Shown piece after piece: positions 47,701-58,679 of a stretch of 64,000 nt of DNA. The stretch covers positions 4,588,001-4,652,000 of the forward strand of contig OZ234500.1 of the NCBI GenBank assembly GCA_965153455.1, written 5' to 3'. Every line of letters starts with the position of its first letter. The stretch's first letter is position 1. The position numbers and the translations under genes are program-made. Source of the DNA: Sphagnum compactum. Its lineage: Eukaryota; Bryophyta; Sphagnopsida; Sphagnales. The notes under the pieces are model-generated. The model saw nothing but the letters and a program-made list of their open reading frames with translations, ran no database searches and was not told where the DNA came from.

Positions 47701-47855
47701 GTTGTGGTGACTACTCCTCTGCCAATGAATCGCTTCAAGGCATGGTTCTTACGGTTCTTCTTCTGAATCCTTTGGCCGCAGCAGGAAGGAGGCCATGACG
47801 AAATCTTGTGTGCTACTTGCCAATTATGCACTGGAGCTGCTAGTGCAGAATTCAT
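44798..47855 (-). CDS. CA1Pase: Plastid histidine phosphatase, 2-carboxy-D-arabinitol-1-phosphatase type
   Basis: Seven exons by GT-AG splicing with the frame open throughout: 47855-47498, 47078-46885, 46654-46535, 46253-46154, 45875-45736, 45219-45140, 44963-44798; 385 residues. Residues 1 to about 120 are Ser/Thr-rich and basic, as in a chloroplast transit peptide, with a run of threonines at 50-59. The body is a phosphoglycerate-mutase-like fold: LVRHGLSSWNEEGRVQGSSD with the phospho-accepting His172, then SPISRAK (Arg222), then the acid LREAN (Glu246) and VVTHKS with the second catalytic His313. In this clade the wheat and Arabidopsis relatives dephosphorylate 2-carboxyarabinitol-1-phosphate, the night-time inhibitor of Rubisco, in the stroma; the exact substrate here is inferred. 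Only the ATG at 47,855 gives a full-length transit region. It is divergent from the TOM1-family gene. Intron 5 holds a dispersed repeat. Confidence 0.93.
45281..45392 (+). repeat. Dispersed repeat copy inside intron 5 of the phosphatase gene
   Basis: This segment (TTGCAGAGAAATCTCCTCAA ... GTGTCAGACCATTCACCTT) is similar along its length to 58,569-58,679 in the same orientation, with several small indels. It may be a transposon fragment; the class is unknown. Confidence 0.75.
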
Positions 47856-47950
47856 AGAGCTTCTCTCAGAGAATTTCTTTATAAATTTTATTTTAAAAAT
47901 CCTGGACTGAACCTCAAATACGATCTCAATTCCCTACTCGCAAAACTGAA

Positions 47951-48247
47951 ATGAAACAAAGGAAAAAAAAATTAGAAAAAATGAAAGACTTCTGGAAGGG
48001 AAGTGCAATGGAAGCCACAAAGAAAATCCTTCGCAGAAAGAGCACCAAGTTTTCAGATAAGGGCTTCCTCACAAGGGGGGGGGATTTGCTCTTCCGCGTC
48101 CGTTCATTTATGTCTGCCATCGCTGATTTTCTTGTAGCCACCCTTAAACGAACAAGTTCTAGAAGGGATCTCGTCTGGACAGCTGGAGCCGCCAGTGGCA
48201 AGCAATTTGTGCTAATTTTTTCTGCTAATTCGCAAATTTCCTACTAA
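47951..48247 (+). CDS. Unrecognised 98-codon ORF in the divergent spacer
   Basis: An uninterrupted ATG-to-TAA frame codes for a very basic peptide: a Lys-rich start (MKQRKKKLEKMKD), a KKILRRKS segment, and an amphipathic or hydrophobic stretch (FMSAIADFLVATL, about residues 54-66). Its third codon positions are richer in G and C than the AT-rich spacer around it, which is mildly in favour of coding. It starts 96 bp from the phosphatase ATG on the opposite strand, so it would overlap that gene's 5' leader or promoter. An antisense ORF of 91 codons covers the same place. No family is recognised; chance is possible. Confidence 0.3.
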   Translation: MKQRKKKLEKMKDFWKGSAMEATKKILRRKSTKFSDKGFLTRGGDLLFRVRSFMSAIADFLVATLKRTSSRRDLVWTAGAASGKQFVLIFSANSQISY

Positions 48248-49165
48248 TTATTGTATTAGTGCACCTAATTGACAATTTATCATTACTGCTCATTCATTAA
48301 TTAATTAATTAATTAACTATTGAATAATTTGGATTAGTGTTTGAAGTTGAAGGTGAATGGAATGTGACATTCATGGAGGAATATGATTCACCAATAATGA
48401 GTTACCAATAATGAGTTAAATGATGATGAATGTATTTAAATTATGGATGAAAATTCGATATTCACAAATGAATTTTATCATGAACGTCGTCAAATTAAGT
48501 GATGATGAATAAACTTCATTCATTGTAAAATAGACATTACTGAATGAACTTCATCCATGAGCAGTTAATGAGCACTATCCTATAAAATTGCTCTACTAGA
48601 ATAAGGTACCATTTTACCTATAATAAATAAACCAAAATTCCCACTAATTTTTAGTGGGAAAAATATGAATGCTCTAATAAAAAGGAATTAAAATAATCCA
48701 TATTCCCCCCCTAAACCCCAAAACCTACAAGGTAAAAATGTCAAATGACCATATTATTAAAAAATAAAATGGATTCCATTATGTGGGGACCCAATCTTTT
48801 TTTTGTGCAAAATTTCTTACCATTTGTTATATTTAGTATTTTCTGGGTGCAAATTCAATGATTTTTTGAAAAGAAAAAATCAGCCCCAAAGTCAAAAACA
48901 TTTTTAAAAAAATAGTCAGATTTCTGTACATGGCCCAAATAGATAACCAAAAATATATAAGGACAATTTTAAAAATTATCATTTGATATTTGGCTTACGG
49001 ATGATCGCCACCTTGGCTACATCACAAAATTGAAGAAAATAATAATAATAAGAAATTAAAAAAAAAAAAAAAACTGGTGGGCAGCAACCAAGAATCAGAA
49101 TCTTTTAAAAGCATCTTTTAGGCAGATATCTATATGGGTATCTACCTAGGTATCGATATTGTGAA

Positions 49166-49173
49166 TATATAGA
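49166..49173 (+). promoter_or_regulatory. Possible TATA box of the TOM1-family gene
   Basis: TATATAGA lies about 250 bp before the chosen start codon, leaving room for a leader that includes the GAAA repeat. It sits in a locally AT-rich pocket (GATATC-rich) just before the GC-rich leader. Position and sequence fit, but nothing else confirms it. Confidence 0.25.
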
Positions 49174-49330
49174 TATCCATACTGGTACCCACGCCAGAGA
49201 AGCAGAGTGGTCCGGAGCCTGGGAGCGTGGCAGGGCGGTGGAGGTCGGGCGGCACAGGTGGCAAGGCGTTCTACCACCAGGCGGCAGAGACTGGGTTTGG
49301 CGCAAATGGGACACAGAAGAGGAAGAAACA

Positions 49331-49357
49331 GAAAGAAAGAAAGAAAGAAAGAAAGAA
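49331..49357. repeat. (GAAA)n microsatellite in the TOM1-family leader
   Basis: Six to seven GAAA units lie in the predicted 5' leader. In the frame of the main protein they would encode a Lys/Glu-rich stretch if the upstream ATG at 49,227 were used. Confidence 0.9.
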
Positions 49358-49424
49358 CTGGCAAGAAGGGGACGGGGTCACGGTGTTGAAAGCGAAGGAT
49401 TTGTTTGTACGAGTGTACGCACAG

Positions 49425-52381
49425 ATGATGGGGGCCTCGACAGCAATGATGGAGGCAGGAATGCAAGGAATCGCGGATTGGTGGCGAAGGGTGAACGCTT
49501 CTACGGCCTGGCAAGAACACATCTTCCTTGGTCTTGCGATTGCTTACGCCGTCATCGCTCTCGTTGCGCTTGTAAGCCACCTCTACCCACATTACTAACA
49601 TCGTGAGCATTACGATGCTGCTCATGATCAGCATGATCATCATCAATATTCTTCATGATCGATCATTGCTCGATTCACGATTCTTTTTCCTTGTTCCATA
49701 CTCGTCTGCCTTTCTCCCAACACATTGCTTTCTTGGGGCCGGCCGGCCAGCGGGGGGGCTGGCTAGACTGAACCGTCCTCACCTGCGCAGTGTCGCTTAT
49801 GCTGTGTCAGATTTTGCACTCTTTTTCCGGTTTTCAAAATTAGGGTTTTAGGTTCTAGGGTTTGTAGTGCCTTGTGCATGATAGTCTCAGAGATTTAGGG
49901 ATTGTCTGACCAGGGCAGAGATTACACACACATCTCAGCTTTGTGATTCCTCCGTTCAGGTTTCAGAAAAATGGGAATGGGTTACTGCTACCTTGTCATG
50001 AATTGATGCCTGCCGCAGGGTTTCACTGTGCATATGGATGTTATGTCTCAGTATGTGGAGATTGAACATGTCCATATGTGGCTGCTTTCAGAAGTTTAGC
50101 ATTAATCCCTTGCATTTGTGCTGTTTGAATTTGTTGAGAGTGATCTCCATATCACTCTCAACAACCTGAGAGTTCTCCTTTCCCAGTAACTTACAAATTG
50201 TTGTTTACAGATTCAACTGATTCGTATAGAGCTCCGGGTCCCTGAGTATGGCTGGACCACTCAGAAGGTGTTTCATCTCTTGAATTTCATTGTTAATGGA
50301 GGTAAGCTATGGTGCCACACTCTTATTATGCAGATGCTTATTTTTGTGTTGTATTCTGGGAGCAGATTAAGGTTTTCCTTAATTTTTCTGTATTTCTTTG
50401 GTGCAGTGCGAGCAGCAGTCTTTTGCTTTCGAGAAAATGTGCAGGCACTATCTCCTGAGGTACAGTACCACATGTGACTTTCCTCCTTGTGACATAGGAG
50501 TTGTCAGACCCAAAATTTTCTTACTGAAGTGCAAAGATTTCTTGCCAAATGGATTGGCATTGACTGAATGTATGTTGTTGCTCCTCAGGTTTTACAGCAC
50601 GTCCTCCTGGACTTACCAGGCCTTCTATTCTTCACCACGTATACCCTACTGGTTCTGTTTTGGGCTGAAATTTACCACCAGGTACAACCATGCTTTGTGG
50701 TTATTAGTTTTCTGTGGTCAAAATTGCTTGGTTTCTTTTGCAGCTTAACTGGTTATCACATATCAGCATTGCCCTAAGCATTTGGGTACACAGTCTACTT
50801 GTTTTGATCTAACGTCGGGTTGGTGTCTGGGTGAACAGGCACGTAGTCTCCCTACAGATAATCTCCGACCAGCCTTTTTGATCACAAATGCAGTCATCTA
50901 TGTCATTCAGGTAATATGCTTGTGAAAATTATATTGGCTGAAGATACTTTGCACAACACCTCCCCATGGGTCACTTGAATATTCAGTGAAATCCACACTA
51001 TACCTTGGTTGACAACTTGCAGGCCTGCATCTGGGTGTGTTTGTGGTGGTCACCAAGCTCAGTGGTCCTCACTGTGGCAAAAATTTTCTTTGCTGGTATG
51101 CAGTTTCTTCCTTGTTTCTCAAACAGGACTAGATGTCAGATTTACTGCTTAAGAGTGACGTGATCAATCCTCCAGGATAGTTGACTTTATAGTTCGCAAT
51201 TGTGGTTAATTGTGCAAGTTTTGGTACATGTTGAGTGATGACCTGGATCATGAGCATGCATGGATATTTGTGGTGGCAGTTGTGTCACTAGTGGCAGCAT
51301 TTGGATTTTTGCTTTATGGAGGAAGGTGTGACCTCTACTCTCTCTGATGTTGGATGGAACTGTCATTGCTAACGTAGATGGTGTACCATTTTCAGTACTC
51401 TTCAGTTAAAGTTCTTTTGCTCCATCTTGATAGGGCACTTGTATATATGTCATCTTTTGTATGTTGAGATGTGCCAACATCATTTTCCTTGGTGTTGCAA
51501 ATGCAGGCTCTTTCTTATGCTAAGGCGCTTCCCCATCGAGTCAAAAGGTCGCCGAAAGAAGCTTCGGGAGGTTTGTCTAACTTACCTGGGCCCCTGGGCC
51601 CTGATCCATTCTTAATCCTGCCACACGGAAACAATTGGCATGATGGTTTTCTGTTTGGAAGCATGTATTTTATTCATTGTGTAGTTAGCATGTATTGTGC
51701 TGTAATGACATACTTAAGTGTCCTTTTGCAGGTTGGCTGTGTTACAGCAATTTGCTTCACCTGCTTCACCATTAGATCTGTCATAGTAAGTTCTCCAAGC
51801 ACTTAGTGTCTTATATCCTGGAGGTTGCAGGTGGAGCTTGTATGCATGTGCATATCTACAATGGCTAGTTTGCTGGTTCATTGCTGAGATGTGCTCAATT
51901 TGAGATTTGCATGGAATCTGGTTGTTCTCTGGTATCGGCATAGTGTGTTTTCTGAAGCAGTATCACAATATCTGATTAACCATGCAAAATTGCAGATGGC
52001 ATTTTCTGTTTTCTACAAGGGAGCAGATTTGGATGTTCTTTATCATCCAATATTGAATGCTATATATTACACGGTGAGAAGCCCTAAAATGACTATGGGA
52101 ATCACAGGTTTCCTGCAGAATCTTGTGGATTACTTACAAACATAGGATAGTTGCATTGGGTCCGCAATGCTGTTTCCTGCAAACTGTATGCAACATTGAG
52201 GTACACTATGGGTTGTTGTGAAGAGTTCAAGATGTGGGAAGTTTAGAAATACCTACTTATTTTGGTTGGTTGGGTGTGTTTGGAGCAGCTTGTGGAGATA
52301 ATTCCATCAGCCCTTGTTCTCTATATATTACGCAAACTGCCACCAAAGCGAATGGGTGGTCAGTATCATCCAATTCGGTGA
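49425..52381 (+). CDS. TOM1: TOM1/TOM3/THH1-family seven-helix membrane protein
   Basis: Eleven exons by GT-AG splicing: 49425-49571, 50211-50301, 50407-50459, 50589-50681, 50839-50910, 51023-51095, 51280-51325, 51507-51570, 51732-51785, 51996-52073, 52289-52381; 287 residues, matching the family length (about 290). Landmarks are [20 protein letters not shown] (residues 59-78), [65 protein letters not shown], then a final [18 protein letters not shown] with a short polar tail ending QYHPIR. Hydrophobic stretches allow seven membrane helices. Arabidopsis relatives are tonoplast/endomembrane proteins, named because tobamovirus replication relies on them; their own role in the plant is not well defined. 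An in-frame ATG at 49,227 would add 66 low-complexity residues; I prefer 49,425 because it gives normal length. The gene appears intact. Confidence 0.95.
49841..49863 (+). promoter_or_regulatory. Telo-box-like motifs in intron 1 of the TOM1-family gene
   Basis: TAGGGTTTTAGGTTCTAGGGTTT contains two AAACCCTA-type motifs (reverse strand). Such telo-boxes near plant transcription starts are known binding sites for regulators of housekeeping genes. The large first intron (639 bp) is a usual place for them. Whether they act here is inference. Confidence 0.35.
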
Positions 52382-52473
52382 AGAAAGTGGCTACCAGTCT
52401 GCAGGAGGATAAGGTGTACAGAATTATACGCTAATGGCACTTTCCATAAGCTGTGCACATGATTAATTCTCAT

Positions 52474-52600
52474 GAAGTCACCAGCACAGAGATTGGCATA
52501 TACTGGTGCCATTGTTGACAGTGTGCATGTTGTTCGATGAAGTGGCCAGCACAGAAGTTGGCATAGATCAGCACATTTGTTGGCAGTGTAGATGTTGTGA
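52474..52600. repeat. 65-bp tandem duplication in the TOM1-family 3' region
   Basis: GAAGTCACCAGCACAGAGAT ... GTGTGCATGTTGTTC and GAAGTGGCCAGCACAGAAGT ... GTGTAGATGTTGTGA are direct copies spaced 65 bp apart, about 90 bp after the stop codon and so possibly in the 3' UTR. Confidence 0.8.
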
Positions 52601-55600
52601 TTGTAGCTTTGTGGTGTTATGGCCGATCATAAAAAAATTCCAGAAATTGCGGTCATTTTCTGTTCTCCCGATTCTCTGGCAAAAACTCTCTATTTGTTAT
52701 GCAGCTAGTATGTCTTGTTAAGGAGTAGCTTGCTTCTGCTTACTAGTTTTACACATTTGCCAGCTAAGACAGACCACTTGAAACTAGCTTCGGTCAGCCT
52801 AGGTGATGCAGATGATGAAGGTGGTGTAATGGAAATCTCAAGGCAGTTAAATGTGTCAGAGCCTGCCATGTTGGTTGCAGCAACAAAATTAAGAGGAATA
52901 TCGTTGTCACAGGAAACAGCCTTGTAGCTTGAAATGAATTGACTCCAATGCTCATGACCCAAGATGGGACTTCAAAGATTTTGTAGAAATTTGGTGGTGC
53001 ATTTTGAAAACACGATGTAAGATTTATCTGCCAATCCACTCTACTGTCAGTAGGATGTTACAATGAAAAAGGTGGTATCCCTGATGTGTCTTTTGCAAGT
53101 AGGGTCTCATAAAAACCTAACAGAAAGTTTCTAGTGTATTTGGAGGTGAACTTCCAGAGTTCAATCTTTTGTTTGCAAGGAGGTGGGCGGTCCAAAAAGC
53201 AAATTGCCCAACTCTTTGCTTTTGCCCATGATCACAGAGAAAAAGTTTTAAAAACAAGGTTTTTGAAAGGTTTGTACACTGGGTAATGCCCTTGGAGCAA
53301 GGCATTCCAGGAGTGCCCCTTGGCTGGCCTCTGGTGGGAACTTACTTTGGGAAAGCCCAACTCCTCAAGTGTTACCCTACATTCAAAAATATTAAATGAA
53401 ACCAAACCTCTTTTTAGTGTAACCTTTATTCAATTGCATAAAGATTATGCCATCGCTACTACTAGCATCTGATATGCTCATTTGGTCATTAGTTGCAACA
53501 TTTTGCAATTGGGAGACTGTTGGTCATGTTGGTGCATGAAGTCTCCAAGTAGGGGGAATGAGGCCTGACATTGTAGAGCACCCACGACTGCTATCCGGAC
53601 CTCTAATAATGTTTACTACATCCAACATAGAATGTTAAATATTTTCTCAATCCTCACTCGTAAACATGGAAACTTGGACAATGTAATACTAGAGACCATT
53701 GAAAGATCACGTAGCCTACCTGGGTCAATCATTATAAATGCTACGATCTGGATCAACCATTATAAATGCCACCACCTTGAACAATCAAAAGTAGTCATTT
53801 CATTTTACTCGCCCTTTTGGACAGCATTGTATGATGTGCATATTTTTACATGTCCTAACTCCAAACTCAGTTTCAGACTACTCAAAAATTGTACTGCATT
53901 CAAAAATAGTGTGTGAAGGTCATTATTTTGCAGACAGTGGAGATGCTCTTATCATATGTAGAGTTTTAGAACAGATTCTGAATTGTTTTCTTAGAGATCC
54001 TTGGTGCAGGTGCTATTGGATTAACGTAGTTGTGATGCTAAATTGAGTGGGATTTGCAAGAGAGGGTGCACATATCTTACAAATTCAGGGGACAAAATGG
54101 TTTAACTTGTCATGGAGAAGCCATGTTTTTTAAGAAACTATAACTCTATGGTAATAGTGCAATTCTGGAGCTTCTCTTCAACCAAGTCAAGGATTCCATG
54201 AATAGTTCATAGATGTGTATTTGTTGTCTCTGTAATGCAATGAAGTTTTGTGGCAATTTGAAATACCAATAAATGCACTTTGCTTGGAGTCTCTTAAAGA
54301 TTTGTCAAAGGCTTCTTTGATTACGCAAAATGAGAAGTTCGTGAATCTTTTGATCCAATTTTACATCTTAATTGTTTGATTGTTAAACAATTCATTCCTA
54401 TGCAAAAGTATTGACATATCCCACAATGAGTTACAAAGACATTCTCACCCTTTGAATAACATTGAACAAAATACATTGACCTTTGGTATCATGGCTACCG
54501 TGAGTTTATTGTGGTGACTTTAGAGAATAACTACTACCATGTTTGATGTGAGTAGTTAACGAATTTAATGCATTTGAATGTGCATATGAACATTACTTGG
54601 ATTGACAATAATGGTCCCATAGTATCTACCATGGCTTAGTAAAGTGTATTTGAAATGCGAATTGTCATTTAAAGGATACAAAACCTATATATCTCCTTAA
54701 ATCAAGCTTAATTAATATGAGTTGATCCCACACCTACATTAAGGCTTCCATTTGTCCAAAGAACTGAGGAACCATTAGTTTCAAACTCCCTTTAAAATAT
54801 TAGTTTATCCCATTGAACATCCAAAAGTAAATGGACCGCAACTATATCATATCATAGGGAGCCTGAGCTAAGGCTGATTTGAACACATACGGCATGGATG
54901 ACTCTTTAGCAAAGACTCATATGCTTTAGGATTGTTAATGAAGAAGTTTGTTTAGTTGAAAAACCACTTGAATCATAAGACAGTGCTCTCATAAGCAATT
55001 GCACCATAATAGTCCCGAAGGCAATTATTAGGAAATCCCATGATAACATTAGAGTTGTAAGGGCGGGAAAGTTGAACACCTTCCATATGAGGAAAGTATG
55101 GGCCTGTATTTCTATGTTGTGTAAGTTATATTTTGTGATTCATGCTGAAAAGAATAGAATTAGACTTTCAAACTTTAACCAAGAGAGAAGATTTTTTTAA
55201 AAAAAACCTATGTTATCATTTATTTGGAAGTAGCTTGAATTTTGCCCATAATTTTCATGCCAACAAAGGGGGGCCAAAGAAAAAGAGCCAAATATGAATT
55301 GTAAACTCACTTTTTCACTCCCCAGACTGAAGATACAAGGATACCAACATGAAGACATAAGTATCTCTACACCTTAGTCTCCAACCACACTTGATGTTAG
55401 GTCAATGTGGCTCTCAAGAAGGGCCAAAAAAAAAATTTGTATTCAAATCAAGAATATTAATTAACATCAAAACCTGGATGATGTCCTTGATGGAACACAA
55501 TGTTAAGTGGTTGGTAGCTAGTGTAAAAAGAATGTTAACTACCATAAAACATTCAAAAGACTTAGATTTTGGAATAAAATGTTCAATGTTAAATAGCAGC

Positions 55601-57861
55601 CTTTCAAAAAGGACTTTAAGTTAATGACAATTTAACAAAATGTTTTGCAATGTTCTCCCACCGACCCACTTACCCTACCTACTAGTTATTTGTTCCTACC
55701 CACCTATCTCCCCGTCACTTCCTCAACATAATAAAAAAAACAATGTAATAAAAGAACTTGTCATCACAAGTGTAAATAATGATGAGAAAATGTCAGAATT
55801 TAATATTAACCTAACATTAATAAGCATTTCAAGTCTGGCCTCTCCATGCTTAACACCCATATTTACCTTTCAGAGGCAATTTGGAGGAAGGAGTTTGAAT
55901 CCATACCCAACATAGAAATAGCAGTTTGCTCTTCCTCGTATGGACAGAACCATTGGAAATGCACCAAGTTCCCACATGTAATAAACAGTTCAACAGAAGA
56001 CTATTCATTCCTGTTTTCAAAGGTTTGTGTATCACAGTAGCTTTTTTGTTTCATGATTATCAGTCACCTTACACTTGTGAATTGTAGTAGAGGTCCTTAG
56101 CTTATATAGATCTAATTCATGGGTCCTTGCACCTTGATGGGTGCAGAGATTTCATGTTTTTCTAAGATTCTTTTGCTCTCCTCTTTCCAATCTATGTTTG
56201 TGTGTTAATCCATATGGTCTTGTACGCTGTGTCAAATGGGACCAGAACAATTTGCTTGGTCAAATCTGATGTTATTGCTTCTTTGGGTAGCAAGTCACTG
56301 CAAAACTTGAAAGAAATTGTCCCTTGCATTATCTGCCTCATCCCAAAACACACATGCATTCTTGCACAAGTAAAAGAATAAGAAAAGGAGAGCCAAGATT
56401 GATGCAGTTCACATCTGCAACCAAAATCTGAGCATTCTCCATCTTCCTTTAGCAGTTCAAGCCTCCATACAGCTCCCCAAGAACTTCACATGTCCATTCA
56501 CCTACAGAAAAAGACCACCAGGTTGATGCATGTAAATCCAACAAACTTCACAAGAGCTCAATGGCAAGCATGCTCTTCTACTGTTTGACTCTCCTCTCAC
56601 AATTTTTTGAGTTACTTATTTATAAATCTTCATCAACCCACTCTTCAAACAGTTCTAAATGAAACAAAACTCCCCTCTTTCAATAGAATCAAAACACTGT
56701 TCATCCCATGAAAGTTGTCAATTGACACATTGGTTTAGGGTTGCTGCCTCCTCCCTCTTTACATCTGAAACTAAAAATTGTTTTTTCCACAAAACATAGC
56801 AAGATTTCCTGCATTCCAACACCGCTAGAACCAAAATTTGAAATCATGAGAGAAAAACTCAGTGTTAGGAGTCATGGTAGACATGGCAGGCATGTCCCAA
56901 AAGAGTCACAAAGTGAGCTTCAAGGAGGTTGCCAATACAGAGACTAATGACAACACCAAAATGCATGAAGAGGACACTGACCATGTTGAGAGAGTGAATA
57001 TAGGTCATGGCCAAACCGAGGTGAATACACCACATTTCACAAGAACATTGAAGAAGCAAGGATGTGTGACCCAACCTGGCAACTCAGTCATGTTCCAAAG
57101 CCCAGCCATGGAACCCGAGGCAAAGAATATATAATTATTGACCAAGCTTGAATGGAAGCCAAGGCAAAGAATATAAATATTGTGCAACTTCACAAATTCT
57201 AGGTGAACCATTGTGAAGTCTGGCATAGCAAGCCTTGCACTGTGCTTCTTGACTTCATACCTAGTAATCAGCAAAACTCCTGCACAGAACATCCATATGT
57301 CAGCAGTTTCCTGGTGTCATGGGAATGGGACAATGGGAGTCTAACTTCTATTTCCCGAAATGACCAAAGAGGCAATGACTGACAAACTATTGACCCACAT
57401 TGTCATGTCTAGACCACTGCTCCAGCACCCTAAAACAATGTTCAGTCAATCAAGTTATAATCTTCTAGTAAAACAAGAAAAATCACCAGGCTGGGTGTTA
57501 CAAGTGCTCACCATTTTGAACAAACTTGGTGGTGATGGAAGCAGATAGCTCCAGAAGGCAAATGAAACTGATGGGCAGTCATGTAACTCACTAAAGACAG
57601 AGGTGTAAAAAAACTGCAGCTATGATCTTGGAGATGCAACTCATAGACAATCAACGCTGCCAGCATCAGGCTTTCCCAATGGCTCATGACTTTTCAGCAT
57701 GGAAGCATGTGGGACTAGAAAAAACTATTGTAGCATGGGCTCAATCCAGGAAGAAACTAACAAAAAGGCTCTGAAGAATTGTTCACATTATATCCATCTC
57801 ATATCCCTAAAATAATCATCGCCAAAATTGAAGAGTTTCCTTCAGTTTGAAAGCCACATAT
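52601..57861. other. Intergenic region without a supported gene
   Basis: Mostly AT-rich. Weak candidates are an ORF at 52,715-52,927 (+, 70 codons) and one at 56,874-57,134 (+, 87 codons from the first ATG, hydrophilic); neither has a recognised domain. Around 55,480-55,620 the frame ending KRMLTTIKHSKDLDFGI faintly recalls the end of a copia reverse transcriptase, but not enough to call. Small direct repeats occur at 53,723-53,770 (ATCATTATAAATGCTACGATCTGG) and 57,113-57,183 (CAAAGAATATA with context). Confidence 0.45.
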
Positions 57862-58430
57862 TCACTGCTGCCACAATGGAAGATTTTGCTTCCTGGGCCT
57901 GGTTCGTGCACTGCCCTTCTCTTGTGTTCTATCATCAAATTGCTCTTCTTTCAATTCCTGCAACACCTCTCTGATCAACTTCTTCTTCTTCTTGTTCAAC
58001 CCAGCCAAGTGCACCATACACTCTCCTGGCATAGACCCCTGCAGTCAGCAACATGGGAGTAGAGTAACTCTGATGAGACCATACCAAAGACCCTTATCAA
58101 TCCCCATCCAACAAGCTTCTTCCAGTACTAGAGCATCTCAGCGAAATTGCTCCTGGTTTCAGCATCATTTGTTTATCCACAGTATTTTATTTGGCATCAA
58201 TTCCAAATGCATCAGGACAGTAGCTAACCTTGCCAAACTGATTTAGTCACAGAGAGCAGCCGATGGCAGCTCCTCCAGGATGGTCTCCACAAGCTGGAGT
58301 TGACAAGGCATTGCATCCCGGTATTCATCCATGTCATTGGAAACATCTCTGTCATGTAATTGATCCAAAGGTGGAATTCTGGAGGTTTTAGACTCACCAG
58401 AGCTATTGTCAGGTTGGTTACCACAGAATC
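57862..58430 (-). other. Two exon-like segments of an unidentified minus-strand gene or gene relic
   Basis: Read on the minus strand, a pyrimidine/TTATTACAG acceptor at 58,431 opens a hydrophilic frame to 58,243 (starts GFCGNQPDNSSGES, ends LEELPSAALCD, stop). A CTGACTGCAG acceptor at 58,039 opens another, 58,038-57,862 (59 codons with stop), containing a KKKKKLIREVLQELKEEQ stretch and ending PRKQNLPLWQQ. Both look more coding-like than the surroundings. I could not find a donor that joins them in these same frames with a strong site: the best donor (58,229, CAAG|GTTAGC) fits a different frame. I do not recognise the protein. It may be a real gene with exons I have missed, or a pseudogene. 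Confidence 0.25.
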
Positions 58431-58568
58431 CTGTAATAACAACAATTATTCCACCAAACAAAAATTGTCATTTGTCTAGAAACATTTTGTCTTCAAGCCC
58501 AATAAAGGATTGCCAACACTTCTGCAACTTTGTCACCACAACACCCTGTGTTCACTTCAAATAGCAAT

Positions 58569-58679
58569 ATATCTATCAAAATTGCAGAGAAATCTCCCCA
58601 ACACAACTTGAAGGTAACACAACAATGAATGCAGCCATACCTTATGAGAGTTGCTCACAATTTGTCAGACCATCACCTT
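58569..58679 (+). repeat. Dispersed repeat, second copy
   Basis: Similar along its length to 45,281-45,392 in the phosphatase intron, same orientation. A fragment of it (GAATGCAGTCATAACCTTAT) appears again at about 58,788. Confidence 0.75.

Larger units (their letters stand above)
47856..49424. other. Divergent intergenic region between phosphatase and TOM1-family genes
   Basis: About 1.57 kb separate the two start codons, so both promoters should lie here. The middle (48,250-49,080) is AT-rich, with ATTAATTAATTA near 48,298, a hairpin ATTCCCACTAATTTTTAGTGGGAA at about 48,637, and a phrase near 49,000 shared with 9,863. See the separate ORF and TATA entries. Confidence 0.6.

Noticed and set aside
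47926-48201. 91-codon minus-strand ORF upstream of the phosphatase
   Set aside because: It is antisense to the 98-codon plus-strand ORF, and the phosphatase already has a suitable start and transit region at 47,855.
49146-49646. 166-codon minus-strand ORF
   Set aside because: It lies antisense to the first exon and leader of the TOM1-family gene, whose spliced frame is clearly the real one; its Phe/Leu/Ser runs come from the GAAA repeat.
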